From NCBI GenBank assembly GCA_948956705.1, contig CARCZS010000008.1:6241-70240 (forward strand): DNA of 64,000 nucleotides, in the 5' to 3' direction. The notes beneath the pieces are model-generated. The model had not been told where the DNA came from and did no database searches. It worked only from the letters and a program-made list of their open reading frames with translations. The position numbers and the translations under genes are program-made. Each line of letters opens with the position of its first letter. Positions within the stretch are counted from its first letter, which is position 1. Source of the stretch: an uncultured Phocaeicola sp. Its GTDB lineage: Bacteria; Bacteroidota; Bacteroidia; Bacteroidales; Bacteroidaceae. Positions 45,413-54,668 of this stretch are shown one piece after another.

Positions 45413-46413
45413 CCTTCTTTCTTATACCAGGCAATAATCTCTTTTACTCCCCTTTCTAACGGATACTCGGGACGATATCCCAATTCATCCGTCAATGGAG
45501 TGATGTCGCATTGCCAGTTGCGTTGTTTCATTATTTTATATTTATCACGATTCAGCGTACTTACCTTCCCCAGGCAACGCGCTGAAAATTCAGCGAGCAA
45601 AGATACAACTTTTAAAATAAATAGCGGACATTTAAAGTGTATAACCCACGGATTACCAAGCTCTTTTTGTATTAAATCGGAGAAAGCACGGCTGGAATAT
45701 ACATTTCCGTCACTTACAAAATAGGCACGGTGCTTCACTTTATGCTCTATAGCCAGATAGACTGCCTGCACCAAGTCCTTCACATAGATAAAGGTAAGAT
45801 CCTGACGTTTGAAGCCGGCGGCAAAGTCTACGTGCTGCTTGATTGATTTGGCCATCAGGAAATAATCTTTCTCGCGAGGCCCGTAGACACCGGTCGGCCG
45901 GAAAATCACGACCGGGAAATCACCCAATGATTGCAGATAATGTTCCGACTTCAGTTTACTGACTCCATAAGCCGTATTGGGCATCGCCGCATCATGTTCA
46001 TTGATGGGGGTATAATTCTCTTCACGTATAGGCCCGAAGATACTAAGCGAACTGATATAGATAAATTGTTCGGGAACCATATCCAATGTTTGCAGCGCCT
46101 CTACGAAATTGCGGGTATAAACATAATTCCCTTTGTCAAACTCTTCTTTGTGACGACATTTAGTCACACCGGCACAATGAATGATGTAGTCCCACCCCCC
46201 ATGTGCTTGTTTATGAACCGCCAATTGCTCTACCAATCTTCCGGGACGGGCAAAGTCCAGTTCGGCAAACCGGATACGAGAATCTTTCAAGTACTTGCGG
46301 CTGCTGCTTTTGCGCATGCCCGCCCATACCTGCATACCTCTTTCCAAACCGCCTTCCACCAGAAAACTGCCGATAAACCCGCTTGCTCCGGTTACCAATA
46401 TTCTTTTTTCCAT
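45403..46413 (-). CDS. NAD-dependent epimerase/dehydratase family protein
   Basis: 336 residues, extended short-chain dehydrogenase: ILVTGASGFIGSFLVEGG as NAD loop, catalytic YGVSKLKSE (Y-x-x-x-K, about 152-156). The second half differs from sugar epimerases and resembles 3-beta-hydroxysteroid dehydrogenase-like or isoprenoid-linked reductases. Substrate unknown. Sixteen bases after the CDF gene, overlapping the PAP2 gene by ten bases, so probably one operon. Confidence 0.85.
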   Translation of the reverse strand: MEKRILVTGASGFIGSFLVEGGLERGMQVWAGMRKSSSRKYLKDSRIRFAELDFARPGRLVEQLAVHKQAHGGWDYIIHCAGVTKCRHKEEFDKGNYVYTRNFVEALQTLDMVPEQFIYISSLSIFGPIREENYTPINEHDAAMPNTAYGVSKLKSEHYLQSLGDFPVVIFRPTGVYGPREKDYFLMAKSIKQHVDFAAGFKRQDLTFIYVKDLVQAVYLAIEHKVKHRAYFVSDGNVYSSRAFSDLIQKELGNPWVIHFKCPLFILKVVSLLAEFSARCLGKVSTLNRDKYKIMKQRNWQCDITPLTDELGYRPEYPLERGVKEIIAWYKKEGWL

Positions 46414-46429
46414 TATTCCTTATCACATT

Positions 46430-47332
46430 TTATTTCACCGGTTCCACATGGATACCCACATGAGTATCTTCCCCATATTTTTCTTTCAATTTCCGTTCGA
46501 TTGCCGTGGCCGTCTCATGTGCTTTGTATAATGATATATCACCATTCATACGGACATGAATCTCTATGGCATAATTATTCCCGATACGCCGTGTGCGCAA
46601 ATGATGAGGCTCTGTTACTCCGTCGAAAGACAAGACTGTCTGCTCTATCTCGTGCTCCACACTTTCGGGCAATGATTTTTCCAGCAGTTCATCAATACAA
46701 GGTATCAGGAGCTTGACAGACACTTTCATTATAAAGAAACTGACTATCACAGCGGCAATAGGGTCGAGCACCACCCAATGGGGTCCGAGCAGGATAGCTC
46801 CGCCAATACCTGCAGCCGTGCCGATAGAAGACAATGCATCGCTCCGATGATGCCATGCATTGGCTATCACCGCTTGAGAGTTGTACTTTCTGCCCATACG
46901 GACCGTGTATTGATACAGTATCTCCTTCAGCAGGATAGAGACAAGAGCCGCAATCAGTGCAAGCATTCCGGGCGCACGCAACTGTTCTCCGCTCATAAAG
47001 GCCAGAATTTCGCCGGCGCCATTCCACAAGATGCCGCAACCTACTCCCAAAAGTGCCATTCCAATCAAAGCGGTAGCCAAAGTCTCATACTTGCCGTGTC
47101 CGTAGTCATGCCCCTTGTCCTGAGGCTTATTAGAAATACGCACAAATAGGATGACCACCACATCCGTTATGAAGTCGGAAAGAGAATGGACGGCATCCGC
47201 CATCATAGCAGCACTATGCCCTGCTATCCCGGCCAGAAATTTAAAAATAACCAGCAAGAAATTAACAAAACTGCCCCATAAAGTGACCTTATAGATTCCT
47301 TTTTCTCTGGCTCTTTTCTCAAGTTCAGTCAT
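46430..47332 (-). CDS. cation diffusion facilitator
   Basis: 300 residues. Six membrane segments and a cytosolic C-terminal ferredoxin-like domain. The metal site is formed by AAMMADAVHSLSDF (helix II: D-x3-H-x3-D) and NAWHHRSDALSS (helix V: H-x3-D). The residues suggest zinc or iron export by proton exchange. It leads a leftward three-gene unit; -7 element TATCTTTG 21 bases upstream. Confidence 0.92.
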   Translation of the reverse strand: MTELEKRAREKGIYKVTLWGSFVNFLLVIFKFLAGIAGHSAAMMADAVHSLSDFITDVVVILFVRISNKPQDKGHDYGHGKYETLATALIGMALLGVGCGILWNGAGEILAFMSGEQLRAPGMLALIAALVSILLKEILYQYTVRMGRKYNSQAVIANAWHHRSDALSSIGTAAGIGGAILLGPHWVVLDPIAAVIVSFFIMKVSVKLLIPCIDELLEKSLPESVEHEIEQTVLSFDGVTEPHHLRTRRIGNNYAIEIHVRMNGDISLYKAHETATAIERKLKEKYGEDTHVGIHVEPVK

Positions 47333-47352
47333 AATCGTTATTTTTGAACGGA

Positions 47353-47360
47353 CAAAGATA
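47353..47360 (-). promoter_or_regulatory. -7 element of the CDF operon
   Basis: TATCTTTG on the minus strand, exact consensus, 21 bases before the start. Confidence 0.6.
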
Positions 47361-47462
47361 GCACGTTTCGCCCATATTCAACCAAATTTAATGCATCTAT
47401 TGAACCACCATTCCAATTATTTTGTTTACTTTGTGACACATAATACATTAAAATACCCATCT

Positions 47463-49610
47463 ATGGCTAAAAAGAAAGAAAAAAAAGCAGGGAAACGCAT
47501 GAAAAAGAGTGAACTGGCAGAACGCCTCATAAGCTACTTCCATGCCAAGCCGAATGAAACATTCAGCCTCAAACAGCTCTCAAGCGGGTTAAACTTAACT
47601 ACTCATCCTCTTAAAATGCTTTGCGCCGACATCCTCCTCGAAATGACAGAAGATGATTTTTTACAAGAAGTTGAAAAAGGGCAATATAAACTGAACGACC
47701 ACGGACTGATTATGACGGGTATTTTTCAGCGTAAAAGTAATGGTAAGAACTCTTTCATTCCGGAGGACGGAGGAGAGACCATCTTTATAGCCGAACGAAA
47801 CTCGGCACACGCCATGAACAACGACAAAGTAAAAATCGCCTTGTTTGCAAAACGCAAGAACCGTAATCCGGAAGGAGAAGTAATTGAAATCATCGAACGG
47901 GCCAACGATACGTTTGTCGGAATACTGAAAGTAGACAAATTCTATGCTTTCCTTGTAACCGAAAACCGCACGCTGGCAAATGACATTTTCATCCCCAAAG
48001 ATAAATTAAAAGGCGGAAAAAGTGGCGATAAAGCTGTCGTAAAGATAATAGAATGGCCGAAAGAAGCCAAAAACCCTATCGGGCAAGTCATTGACATCTT
48101 GGGCAAGGCAGGAGAAAACACCACTGAAATGCATGCCATTTTAGCAGAATACGGACTGCCGTATGTATATCCCAAGAATGTGGAAGCCGCCGCCGAAAAG
48201 ATTCCGGCTGAGATAACAGAGGCCGACTATGCCGAACGGGAGGATTTCCGGGCCGTAACTACCTTCACCATCGACCCCAAGGATGCAAAAGACTTTGACG
48301 ATGCTCTTTCCATCCGACTTATCAAACCGGGACTGTGGGAGGTCGGAGTACATATTGCCGACGTTACACATTATGTAAAAGAAGGAGGTACCATAGATAA
48401 AGAAGCCGAAAAACGTGCCACTTCCGTTTACTTGGTAGACCGCACCATTCCGATGTTGCCCGAACGTCTGTGTAACTTTATCTGCTCTCTCCGTCCCGAC
48501 GAAGAGAAACTGGCATTCTCCGTTATTTTCGATATGAACGAAAAAGGTGAAGTGAAGGACTCGCGTATCAAACATACCGTGATTAAGAGCGACCGCCGTT
48601 TCACCTATGAGGAAGCGCAACAAGTCATCGAAACAGGTGAAGGCGATTATAAAGAAGAGATTCTGGAGTTGAACAAGTTAGCTCAAATCCTGCGCAAACA
48701 GCGATTGGCTGCAGGTGCTATCGATTTCGACCGCATTGAAGTAAAATTTGAGATTGATGAAACAGGAAAGCCTTTAAGCGTCTATTTCAAAGAATCCAAA
48801 GAAGCCAACAAGCTGATTGAAGAGTTTATGCTTCTGGCCAACCGCACTGTGGCTGAAACAATCGGCAAAGTGCCCAAGAATAAAAAAGCAAAAGTATTCC
48901 CCTATCGTATCCACGACCTTCCCGACCCCGACAAACTGGAGAATCTGAATTGGTTTATTAACCGCTTTGGTTATAAGATACGCACTTCGGGTTCAAAATC
49001 AGAAGTTTCCAAATCCATCAACCGCCTGTTGGATGATATCAAGGACAAGAAAGAACAGAATCTAATAGAGACTGTTTCTTTGCGTGCCATGCAGAAAGCA
49101 CGTTATTCCACGGTTAACATAGGCCATTATGGATTGGCTTTTGATTTCTATACCCACTTTACCTCTCCCATCCGCCGTTTTCCGGATATGATGGTACACC
49201 GCTTGCTTACACGCTATCTGGCAGGAGGGCGAACGGCACAAAAGGATAAGTACGAAGATTTATGCGACCATAGTTCCGAAATGGAACAAATTGCATCAAA
49301 TGCAGAACGCGCTTCGGTGAAGTATAAACAAGTGGAGTTTATGAGCGAACGTTTGGGCATGGAGTTCGACGGTGTCATTTCCGGAGTAACCGAATGGGGA
49401 CTTTATGTAGAAATCAATGAAAACAAATGTGAAGGTATGGTACCCATGCGCGATTTAGGCGATGATTATTATGACTTTGACGAGAAAAACTATTGCTTAA
49501 TAGGAAGACGTCATCATAAGAAGTTCAGTTTGGGAGACCCTATCACTATTAAAGTGGCACGCGCCAATCTGGAAAAGAAACAGCTGGACTTTGCATTGGT
49601 GGAGAAATAA
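47463..49610 (+). CDS. rnr: ribonuclease R
   Basis: 715 residues from ATG 47463, which begins the lysine-rich start MAKKKEKKAGKRMKK; the upstream in-frame ATG at 47391 would add an unrelated hydrophobic stretch and is rejected. 3-to-5-prime exoribonuclease. N-terminal winged helix (about 20-75), two cold-shock-type domains, the RNB catalytic domain with the Asp cluster TIDPKDAKDFDDAL (about 270-285), and C-terminal S1 domain (VISGVTEWGLYVEI). It degrades structured RNA and takes part in ribosome quality control. Followed 17 bases later by a 143-bp repeat element. Confidence 0.95.
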   Translation: MAKKKEKKAGKRMKKSELAERLISYFHAKPNETFSLKQLSSGLNLTTHPLKMLCADILLEMTEDDFLQEVEKGQYKLNDHGLIMTGIFQRKSNGKNSFIPEDGGETIFIAERNSAHAMNNDKVKIALFAKRKNRNPEGEVIEIIERANDTFVGILKVDKFYAFLVTENRTLANDIFIPKDKLKGGKSGDKAVVKIIEWPKEAKNPIGQVIDILGKAGENTTEMHAILAEYGLPYVYPKNVEAAAEKIPAEITEADYAEREDFRAVTTFTIDPKDAKDFDDALSIRLIKPGLWEVGVHIADVTHYVKEGGTIDKEAEKRATSVYLVDRTIPMLPERLCNFICSLRPDEEKLAFSVIFDMNEKGEVKDSRIKHTVIKSDRRFTYEEAQQVIETGEGDYKEEILELNKLAQILRKQRLAAGAIDFDRIEVKFEIDETGKPLSVYFKESKEANKLIEEFMLLANRTVAETIGKVPKNKKAKVFPYRIHDLPDPDKLENLNWFINRFGYKIRTSGSKSEVSKSINRLLDDIKDKKEQNLIETVSLRAMQKARYSTVNIGHYGLAFDFYTHFTSPIRRFPDMMVHRLLTRYLAGGRTAQKDKYEDLCDHSSEMEQIASNAERASVKYKQVEFMSERLGMEFDGVISGVTEWGLYVEINENKCEGMVPMRDLGDDYYDFDEKNYCLIGRRHHKKFSLGDPITIKVARANLEKKQLDFALVEK

Positions 49611-49627
49611 GAAAGTTTACTATGGGA

Positions 49628-49771
49628 GTGTGTCAAAACTAAACCGGCCTATCCCATCGTCAGCTGTAGGGGCAGGGTTTGCCTGCCCGAAGACACAAAG
49701 TAAACTGTTTTCGGGCGAGCGAACCTCGCCCCTACGAACGAAACGACAGCATTATCCACGTTTCGACACAC
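49628..49771. repeat. 143-bp palindromic element, copy B
   Basis: Second copy of the element at 40693-40835, same orientation, with few base changes. Left end GTGTGTCAAAAC at 49628-49639, right end GTTTCGACACAC at 49760-49771 (one change relative to a perfect match). It lies directly behind rnr. Confidence 0.85.
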
Positions 49772-49814
49772 CCTCACAAGAAACGAAAGCTTCCTTCCAC
49801 ACCAAGGCAAACAC

Positions 49815-49943
49815 TCATTTCACCCGTCTGTTCAACTGATTATTCGCTTTATCCGGTTTTGACTTCCCAATTCGTTTGCCACCTGACTTTTTTTTATTCC
49901 CTTGCTTAACCTTACCGGCGAAAGGATTCTTCTTATTTGCCAT
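49815..49943 (-). CDS. 42-residue basic protein
   Basis: Starts MANKKNPFAGKVKQGNKKK and continues with SGGKRIGKSKPDKANNQLNRRVK-type residues; almost one third are Lys or Arg. A perfect -7 element TATTTTTG lies 21 bases before the ATG, which makes a real gene likely. No family recognised; the composition suggests binding of RNA, ribosomes or DNA. It is divergent from cysE and converges on rnr and the repeat element. Confidence 0.65.
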   Translation of the reverse strand: MANKKNPFAGKVKQGNKKKSGGKRIGKSKPDKANNQLNRRVK

Positions 49944-49963
49944 AAAACATCTTCTTTTTTCTG

Positions 49964-49971
49964 CAAAAATA
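49964..49971 (-). promoter_or_regulatory. -7 element of the 42-residue basic protein
   Basis: TATTTTTG on the minus strand, exact consensus, 21 bases before ATG 49943. Confidence 0.5.
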
Positions 49972-50024
49972 AACTATAAAACCCAATATTCCTTCTATTT
50001 ATTGGCAATGATATAGAATTTCTT

Positions 50025-50032
50025 TACTTTTG
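50025..50032 (+). promoter_or_regulatory. promoter of cysE
   Basis: TACTTTTG as -7 element and TTG at 50002-50004 as -33 part, 20 bases apart. The ATG at 50045 lies 13 bases downstream, which rules out the TTG start at 50030. Confidence 0.7.
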
Positions 50033-50044
50033 TCCTTATTAACC

Positions 50045-50974
50045 ATGATAGATATGACTTCATTCGACTATACCGGCATATTGACCCAAGCAGTAGACGA
50101 GCTCTCCGACAGTCAATCCTATAAAGGACTGTTTCATCAACACAGAGACGGAGATCCTCTGCCTTCGGCTAAATCACTATACAAGATTGTAGAGTTAGCC
50201 CGCTCCATCCTCTTCCCCGGATATTTTGGTAATTCCACTATCAACAGCCATACCATTACTTATCACATAGGGGTAAATGTAGAAAACCTGTTCGACCTGT
50301 TGACAGACCAGATACAAGCCGGCCTGTGTTTCGGGCAGGACAATAATAACAATGATAACACCGGCAACAATGAACCGTGTCGGGAAACATCAGCATTGCT
50401 TGCCGCCCGTTTTATAAGCAAGCTGCCCGAAATGCGCCGCGTTCTGGCTACCGATGTAGAAGCAGCCTATTACGGAGACCCTGCCGCTACTTGTTTCGGT
50501 GAGATAATTAGTTGCTACCCTGCCATTCGTGCCATCAGCAACTACCGGATAGCACATGAATTGCTGGTGTTAGGTGTGCCCCTGATTCCCCGGTTCATCA
50601 CCGAAATGGCACACTCGGAAACGGGAATAGATATCCATCCGGGAGCAAAGATTGGACATCATTTCACAATTGACCACGGAACAGGCGTAGTGATTGGTGC
50701 AACCAGCATCATCGGCAATAACGTAAAACTCTATCAAGGGGTCACTCTGGGAGCAAAAAGTTTCCCATTGGACGACAATGGCAATCCTATCAAAGGTATT
50801 CCCCGCCATCCTATTTTAGAAGATGACGTAATTGTTTATTCCAATGCTACCATTTTGGGACGCGTAACCATAGGTAAAGGCGCAACCGTAGGAGGGAATA
50901 TATGGGTGACTGAAAATGTTCCTGCCGGAGCACGCATCGTGCAACGCAAGACCAAAGAAGGAGAGAAAATTTAA
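50045..50974 (+). CDS. cysE: serine O-acetyltransferase
   Basis: 309 residues from ATG 50045. First step of cysteine synthesis: serine plus acetyl-CoA to O-acetylserine. N-terminal helical domain, then a left-handed beta-helix of hexapeptide repeats from about 195 on: IDIHPGAKIGHHFTIDHGTG with the catalytic His-Asp pair and GVTLGAKSF. Longer than E. coli CysE (273) because of the N-terminal helical part, as usual in Bacteroides. Stop overlaps that of the convergent kinase gene in TTAA. Confidence 0.92.
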   Translation: MIDMTSFDYTGILTQAVDELSDSQSYKGLFHQHRDGDPLPSAKSLYKIVELARSILFPGYFGNSTINSHTITYHIGVNVENLFDLLTDQIQAGLCFGQDNNNNDNTGNNEPCRETSALLAARFISKLPEMRRVLATDVEAAYYGDPAATCFGEIISCYPAIRAISNYRIAHELLVLGVPLIPRFITEMAHSETGIDIHPGAKIGHHFTIDHGTGVVIGATSIIGNNVKLYQGVTLGAKSFPLDDNGNPIKGIPRHPILEDDVIVYSNATILGRVTIGKGATVGGNIWVTENVPAGARIVQRKTKEGEKI

Positions 50975-52968
50975 ACCTCAATCAGTGGGAGAGTCAGGAT
51001 AAAACGACATCCCACTGTATAGCCTTTATCAATGACCAGTGTTCCACCTAACTTTTCAGCAATCAGCCGGCAGATAGGAAGCCCCAGGCCTGTCCCCTGA
51101 GTAAAGTCGTCCAATTTAGTGAAGCGTTCGAAAACATACTCCTGCTTATCCGCCGGAATACCTTTCCCTGTATCCGTAACACGATAAATAATTTTCCGCT
51201 CGTCCCTTTTTAGTTCATAGTCTAAAACAATAGAACCGTTATCGGTAAATTTAGCCGCATTCTGCAAAAGATGAATCAATATTTGTGAGACCCTGCCCGG
51301 ATTGGTTTTAATCAAGCACCTCTCTACAGAAGGACGAAACTCCAATTCCACTCCCTCCCGCACCAAAGTCCGGATAGCTTCCATCCCCGACAGACAACTT
51401 ATATTGATATCTTCCACCTTATCATAAGGCACCTCTTCAGATTGGTCGAGAAAAGAGATATCAAGCACATCATTAATCAGTCTCAACAAGTTGTCGCTAT
51501 TGACTTCAATAATCGAAACAAACTCTTTTGTCTCCGGATTATCCTGATATATATCCACCAATAGTTGAGAGAATCCCACTATAGAATTCAACGGTGTTCG
51601 AATCTCATGAGACATGTTCTGGATAAAAGCCGTTTTCATCATGCTCGCATATTCAGCCCGTTCTTTGGCCTTCATCAGCTCCTCAGCAAAAACCTTTAAG
51701 TCCTTATTCTGTTTGTTGACAATAAGTTTCGATGCTTTCAAACGTTTATTGAGTTTATAAATCCGAAAGAATAGAATCCCGCTCATTACCCAAAATACGA
51801 CAGCGAATATCAAAACCAAATAAACGGTATGCAACTGATCTTTCTGAACACTTAACTGAAGCTCATTCTTTTCATTCTTCAACTGTTCCAACTCTAAAAT
51901 AGAAGAAAACTCAGCCGCAGAATTCTGCAATTCTTTTGTACGGACAGAATCCGTAGCCTCAATGTAATCATAGTAAAACTGAGCAGCCTTCACCTTGTCT
52001 CCCATCTCCCAATAAATATTTCCCTGTTCCCTTACCAATTTATAATCCATATATTTAGAACGGCTGGGAGTCGAGTCATTCATCATTACATCCACCATCT
52101 TCAACGCCTCACTATATTGTCCGGCAGCACTATAATACGTTTCCTTCAGATAATAAAGCCCTATAAGGTATGTAGCCATATCTTTATTCTGCATGAACAA
52201 CTTTTCAATGTCCTGTATATATTTCCAGGCCTCACTCAACTGCCCCTTCTTTATATAATAGAGCGCATACGCCTTACGGGTCGTAAAAGCCTGGTAATCC
52301 GTCTGCGCCAAAGAGAGCCCCTTTTCCAAAGCCTCTTTTGCCTCATCCCATCGTTTCAAGTCTACAGCCGACTGAGCAAACGAAGCATAATAAGACGGAA
52401 GATTGATATCTGCAATATTATTTTCCTCTGTTATCGCTATTGTCTTTTTAAAGTTATCATAAGCTAATTGATAATTGTCCTGCGTCAGATAAATATTCGC
52501 CATACAACGGTAACACTCCACAATTCCCCGCATATAGTTATCTTTCTGGGCTTCCTGAAGCATTTTCTTTACTTCATACAGAGCGATATTGGCTTTATTT
52601 TGTTTAATATAGTAGATTACCAGACGGCTTCCCCATGCAAAATAGTAATATTTCAGTTGATTGTACTTCCGACTGATTTGCTTTACCTCCTTTACACTTT
52701 CCAGAATATTCTGCTCATCGTTCTTGTAGTAATAATAATCCAGTTTCAAACATTTTGCAATAGCCATCAACCGTCTGTTACCCGCTTTCTCGCTCCGCAC
52801 AAACAGAGTATCACACATATCCAAAACAATGGGAGAATCCAGATTCGCCTTACACTTTTTATAATAGGTCATCAATATGCTGTCGTTTTCCACAGCAACT
52901 TCATTTTGCCCTTTGCCGCAGCAGCAACATAAAACAAATAGAATTGTCAGACAAAGCCTAAGACACAT
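50971..52968 (-). CDS. TPR-containing sensor histidine kinase
   Basis: 665 residues from ATG 52968, which is 20 bases after a perfect -7 element; the longer frame to 53088 is rejected. A signal peptide or anchor (about 1-17, with CCCCGKGQ, possibly lipidated) is followed by several tetratricopeptide-like repeats in the periplasm (about 60-380). One membrane segment (VYLVLIFAVVFWVMSGILFF, about 388-407) and a coiled coil follow. The HisKA has MSHEIRTPLNSIVGF, and the HATPase has NAAKFTDNGSIV and GTGLGLPICRLIAEKLGG. No receiver or output domain, so it needs a partner not seen here. Confidence 0.9.
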   Translation of the reverse strand: MCLRLCLTILFVLCCCCGKGQNEVAVENDSILMTYYKKCKANLDSPIVLDMCDTLFVRSEKAGNRRLMAIAKCLKLDYYYYKNDEQNILESVKEVKQISRKYNQLKYYYFAWGSRLVIYYIKQNKANIALYEVKKMLQEAQKDNYMRGIVECYRCMANIYLTQDNYQLAYDNFKKTIAITEENNIADINLPSYYASFAQSAVDLKRWDEAKEALEKGLSLAQTDYQAFTTRKAYALYYIKKGQLSEAWKYIQDIEKLFMQNKDMATYLIGLYYLKETYYSAAGQYSEALKMVDVMMNDSTPSRSKYMDYKLVREQGNIYWEMGDKVKAAQFYYDYIEATDSVRTKELQNSAAEFSSILELEQLKNEKNELQLSVQKDQLHTVYLVLIFAVVFWVMSGILFFRIYKLNKRLKASKLIVNKQNKDLKVFAEELMKAKERAEYASMMKTAFIQNMSHEIRTPLNSIVGFSQLLVDIYQDNPETKEFVSIIEVNSDNLLRLINDVLDISFLDQSEEVPYDKVEDINISCLSGMEAIRTLVREGVELEFRPSVERCLIKTNPGRVSQILIHLLQNAAKFTDNGSIVLDYELKRDERKIIYRVTDTGKGIPADKQEYVFERFTKLDDFTQGTGLGLPICRLIAEKLGGTLVIDKGYTVGCRFILTLPLIEV

Positions 52969-52987
52969 CAAAGTGAGTAATTTTTCA

Positions 52988-52995
52988 CAAAGATA
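52988..52995 (-). promoter_or_regulatory. -7 element of the histidine kinase gene
   Basis: TATCTTTG on the minus strand, exact consensus, 20 bases before ATG 52968; decides the start. Confidence 0.65.
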
Positions 52996-53108
52996 ACATA
53001 ATATTCTGAGACGAAACCGAAATGAGATAAAAAACGAAAGGAAATATAAAAAGAAAGGAGCATCGGCTTTCCACCGATACTCCTCCATTCTAAACTAAAG
53101 CAAACCGA

Positions 53109-53585
53109 CTACTTTGAAGCATAGGCTACCAACATCCAAACCATCTTTTCCTGTTCTTTCAGGTAATCACTCATGACAGCTACAGTAGCTTCGTCGCCTG
53201 CCTGTGATGCAATAGCGAGTACTTTACGTTCTTCAACAATAAAATGACTGTAAGTCTCAAGAATGTTGTTCAACGCTTCGTCGCCGGATGAAACACCCTC
53301 TACCTCTTTTATATTCGACATTTTCAAATAGTCACTATACTTATTCTTCGGCACACCTCCCAACATCAGGATACGTTCTGCCAGCTCGTCTACCTTATCG
53401 GCAGCATTGTTGTATAACTCTTCGAACTTGCTATGCAATACAAAGAAACCGTGTCCCTTGATATTCCAATGAAATCCACGCAGATTAGCATAAAACACCT
53501 GATAGTCTGCCAATAATTGTTGCAATGAATCTACTACCTTTGCAGCGGCTGCTGAATCTAATTTGATATAATCTAATGTTTTCAT
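53109..53585 (-). CDS. dps: Dps-family DNA protection/ferritin-like protein
   Basis: 158 residues, four-helix bundle forming a dodecamer that stores iron and detoxifies hydrogen peroxide. Ferroxidase site residues are in LRGFHWNIKGHGFF and FEELYNNAADKVDELAERI, the typical Dps pattern. Length is normal. It is divergent from oxyR with both promoters in a 127-base gap, fitting OxyR control. Confidence 0.94.
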   Translation of the reverse strand: MKTLDYIKLDSAAAAKVVDSLQQLLADYQVFYANLRGFHWNIKGHGFFVLHSKFEELYNNAADKVDELAERILMLGGVPKNKYSDYLKMSNIKEVEGVSSGDEALNNILETYSHFIVEERKVLAIASQAGDEATVAVMSDYLKEQEKMVWMLVAYASK

Positions 53586-53631
53586 AATTCTATGTTTTTA
53601 AATTGATTACTATTTTTCTTTTTCTCTGATG

Positions 53632-53639
53632 CAAAGATA
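53632..53639 (-). promoter_or_regulatory. -7 element of dps
   Basis: TATCTTTG on the minus strand, exact consensus, 47 bases before the start. Confidence 0.6.
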
Positions 53640-53674
53640 AAGGAGAAAGTAATGCGTGTCAAACTGATAATTTC

Positions 53675-53682
53675 TATCTTTG
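53675..53682 (+). promoter_or_regulatory. -7 element of oxyR
   Basis: TATCTTTG, exact consensus, 31 bases before ATG 53713. Confidence 0.6.
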
Positions 53683-53712
53683 TATAGACAAAATCTATCA
53701 AGCCCAAAGCCT

Positions 53713-54639
53713 ATGAACCTACAACAACTGGAATACATACTTGCCGTGGACGAACTTCGTCATTTTGCCAAGGCTGCCGAACATTGTAATGTAACACAAC
53801 CTACCTTGAGCGCAATGATACAAAAGTTGGAAGATGAACTGAATATCAAGATATTCGACCGCAGTGCACAACCGGTACAGCCCACGACGGTCGGCAAGAA
53901 AGTCATTGCACAGGCACGGATTGCCCTACATCAAACCTCGCTTATCAAAGACTTGGTAAAAGAAGAAGAGCAATCTTTGAATGGTATTTTCCGCATCGCC
54001 GTCCTCCCGACAATTGCCCCCTACCTTCTGCCCCGTTTCTTTCCCGAGGTAATGGAAACCTATCCTTTGCTGGATATCCGGGTAATCGAAATGAAAACCC
54101 CTAACTGCCTTGCTGCCCTTCAAGCTGGAGGCGTGGAAGCTGCCATCATTGCCGGCCCCGCCGAAGAAAAAGATTTCATCTCCACTCCTCTTTATTATGA
54201 ATCTTTCTTCGGATATGTCTCTACAAAAGAATCAGCTTATAAGAAAGAAATGATTCGTTCTTCTGAAATAAGCGGAGAAAAGCTTTGGTTGTTGGACGAA
54301 GGACACTGTTTCAGAGACCAGCTGATGCGTTTCTGTCAGTTAAAGTCCGCACAATCCTGTCAGATAGCCTACAAACTGGGAAGCATGGAAACCTTCATGC
54401 GCATGGTAGAGAGTGGAAAAGGTATGACTTTCATCCCCGGTCTGGCGGTATTGCAACTGAATGAGGAGCAGAAGAAGCTGGTCCGCCCTTTTGCCATCCC
54501 GCAGCCTACCCGACAAATTTATATCATTACAAAAATAGATTTTGTACGCCATGCCATACTTTCCATGCTTGTAGATAAGATTAAAGCTGCTATTCCAAAA
54601 GAAATGCTCATTCTGCAAAACGGACAAAAGGTGGTATAA
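53713..54639 (+). CDS. oxyR: hydrogen-peroxide-sensing LysR-type regulator OxyR
   Basis: 308 residues from ATG 53713; the longer frame starts before the -7 element's transcript start and is rejected. N-terminal winged helix-turn-helix (EYILAVDELRHFAKAAEHCNVTQPTLS split for length, about 7-35). The peroxide switch cysteines fall exactly at C199 and C208 within DEGHCFRDQLMRFC, the same numbering as in E. coli OxyR, so redox sensing is well supported. Divergent from dps, a classical OxyR target. The ECF sigma gene starts 30 bases later. Confidence 0.94.
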   Translation: MNLQQLEYILAVDELRHFAKAAEHCNVTQPTLSAMIQKLEDELNIKIFDRSAQPVQPTTVGKKVIAQARIALHQTSLIKDLVKEEEQSLNGIFRIAVLPTIAPYLLPRFFPEVMETYPLLDIRVIEMKTPNCLAALQAGGVEAAIIAGPAEEKDFISTPLYYESFFGYVSTKESAYKKEMIRSSEISGEKLWLLDEGHCFRDQLMRFCQLKSAQSCQIAYKLGSMETFMRMVESGKGMTFIPGLAVLQLNEEQKKLVRPFAIPQPTRQIYIITKIDFVRHAILSMLVDKIKAAIPKEMLILQNGQKVV

Positions 54640-54668
54640 CTCCTTTTCCATAAAATGATATTAACCAA

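Noticed and set aside
52968..53088. Longer start of the histidine kinase
   Set aside because: The extra 40 residues would be encoded upstream of the perfect -7 element, so they would not be in the transcript.
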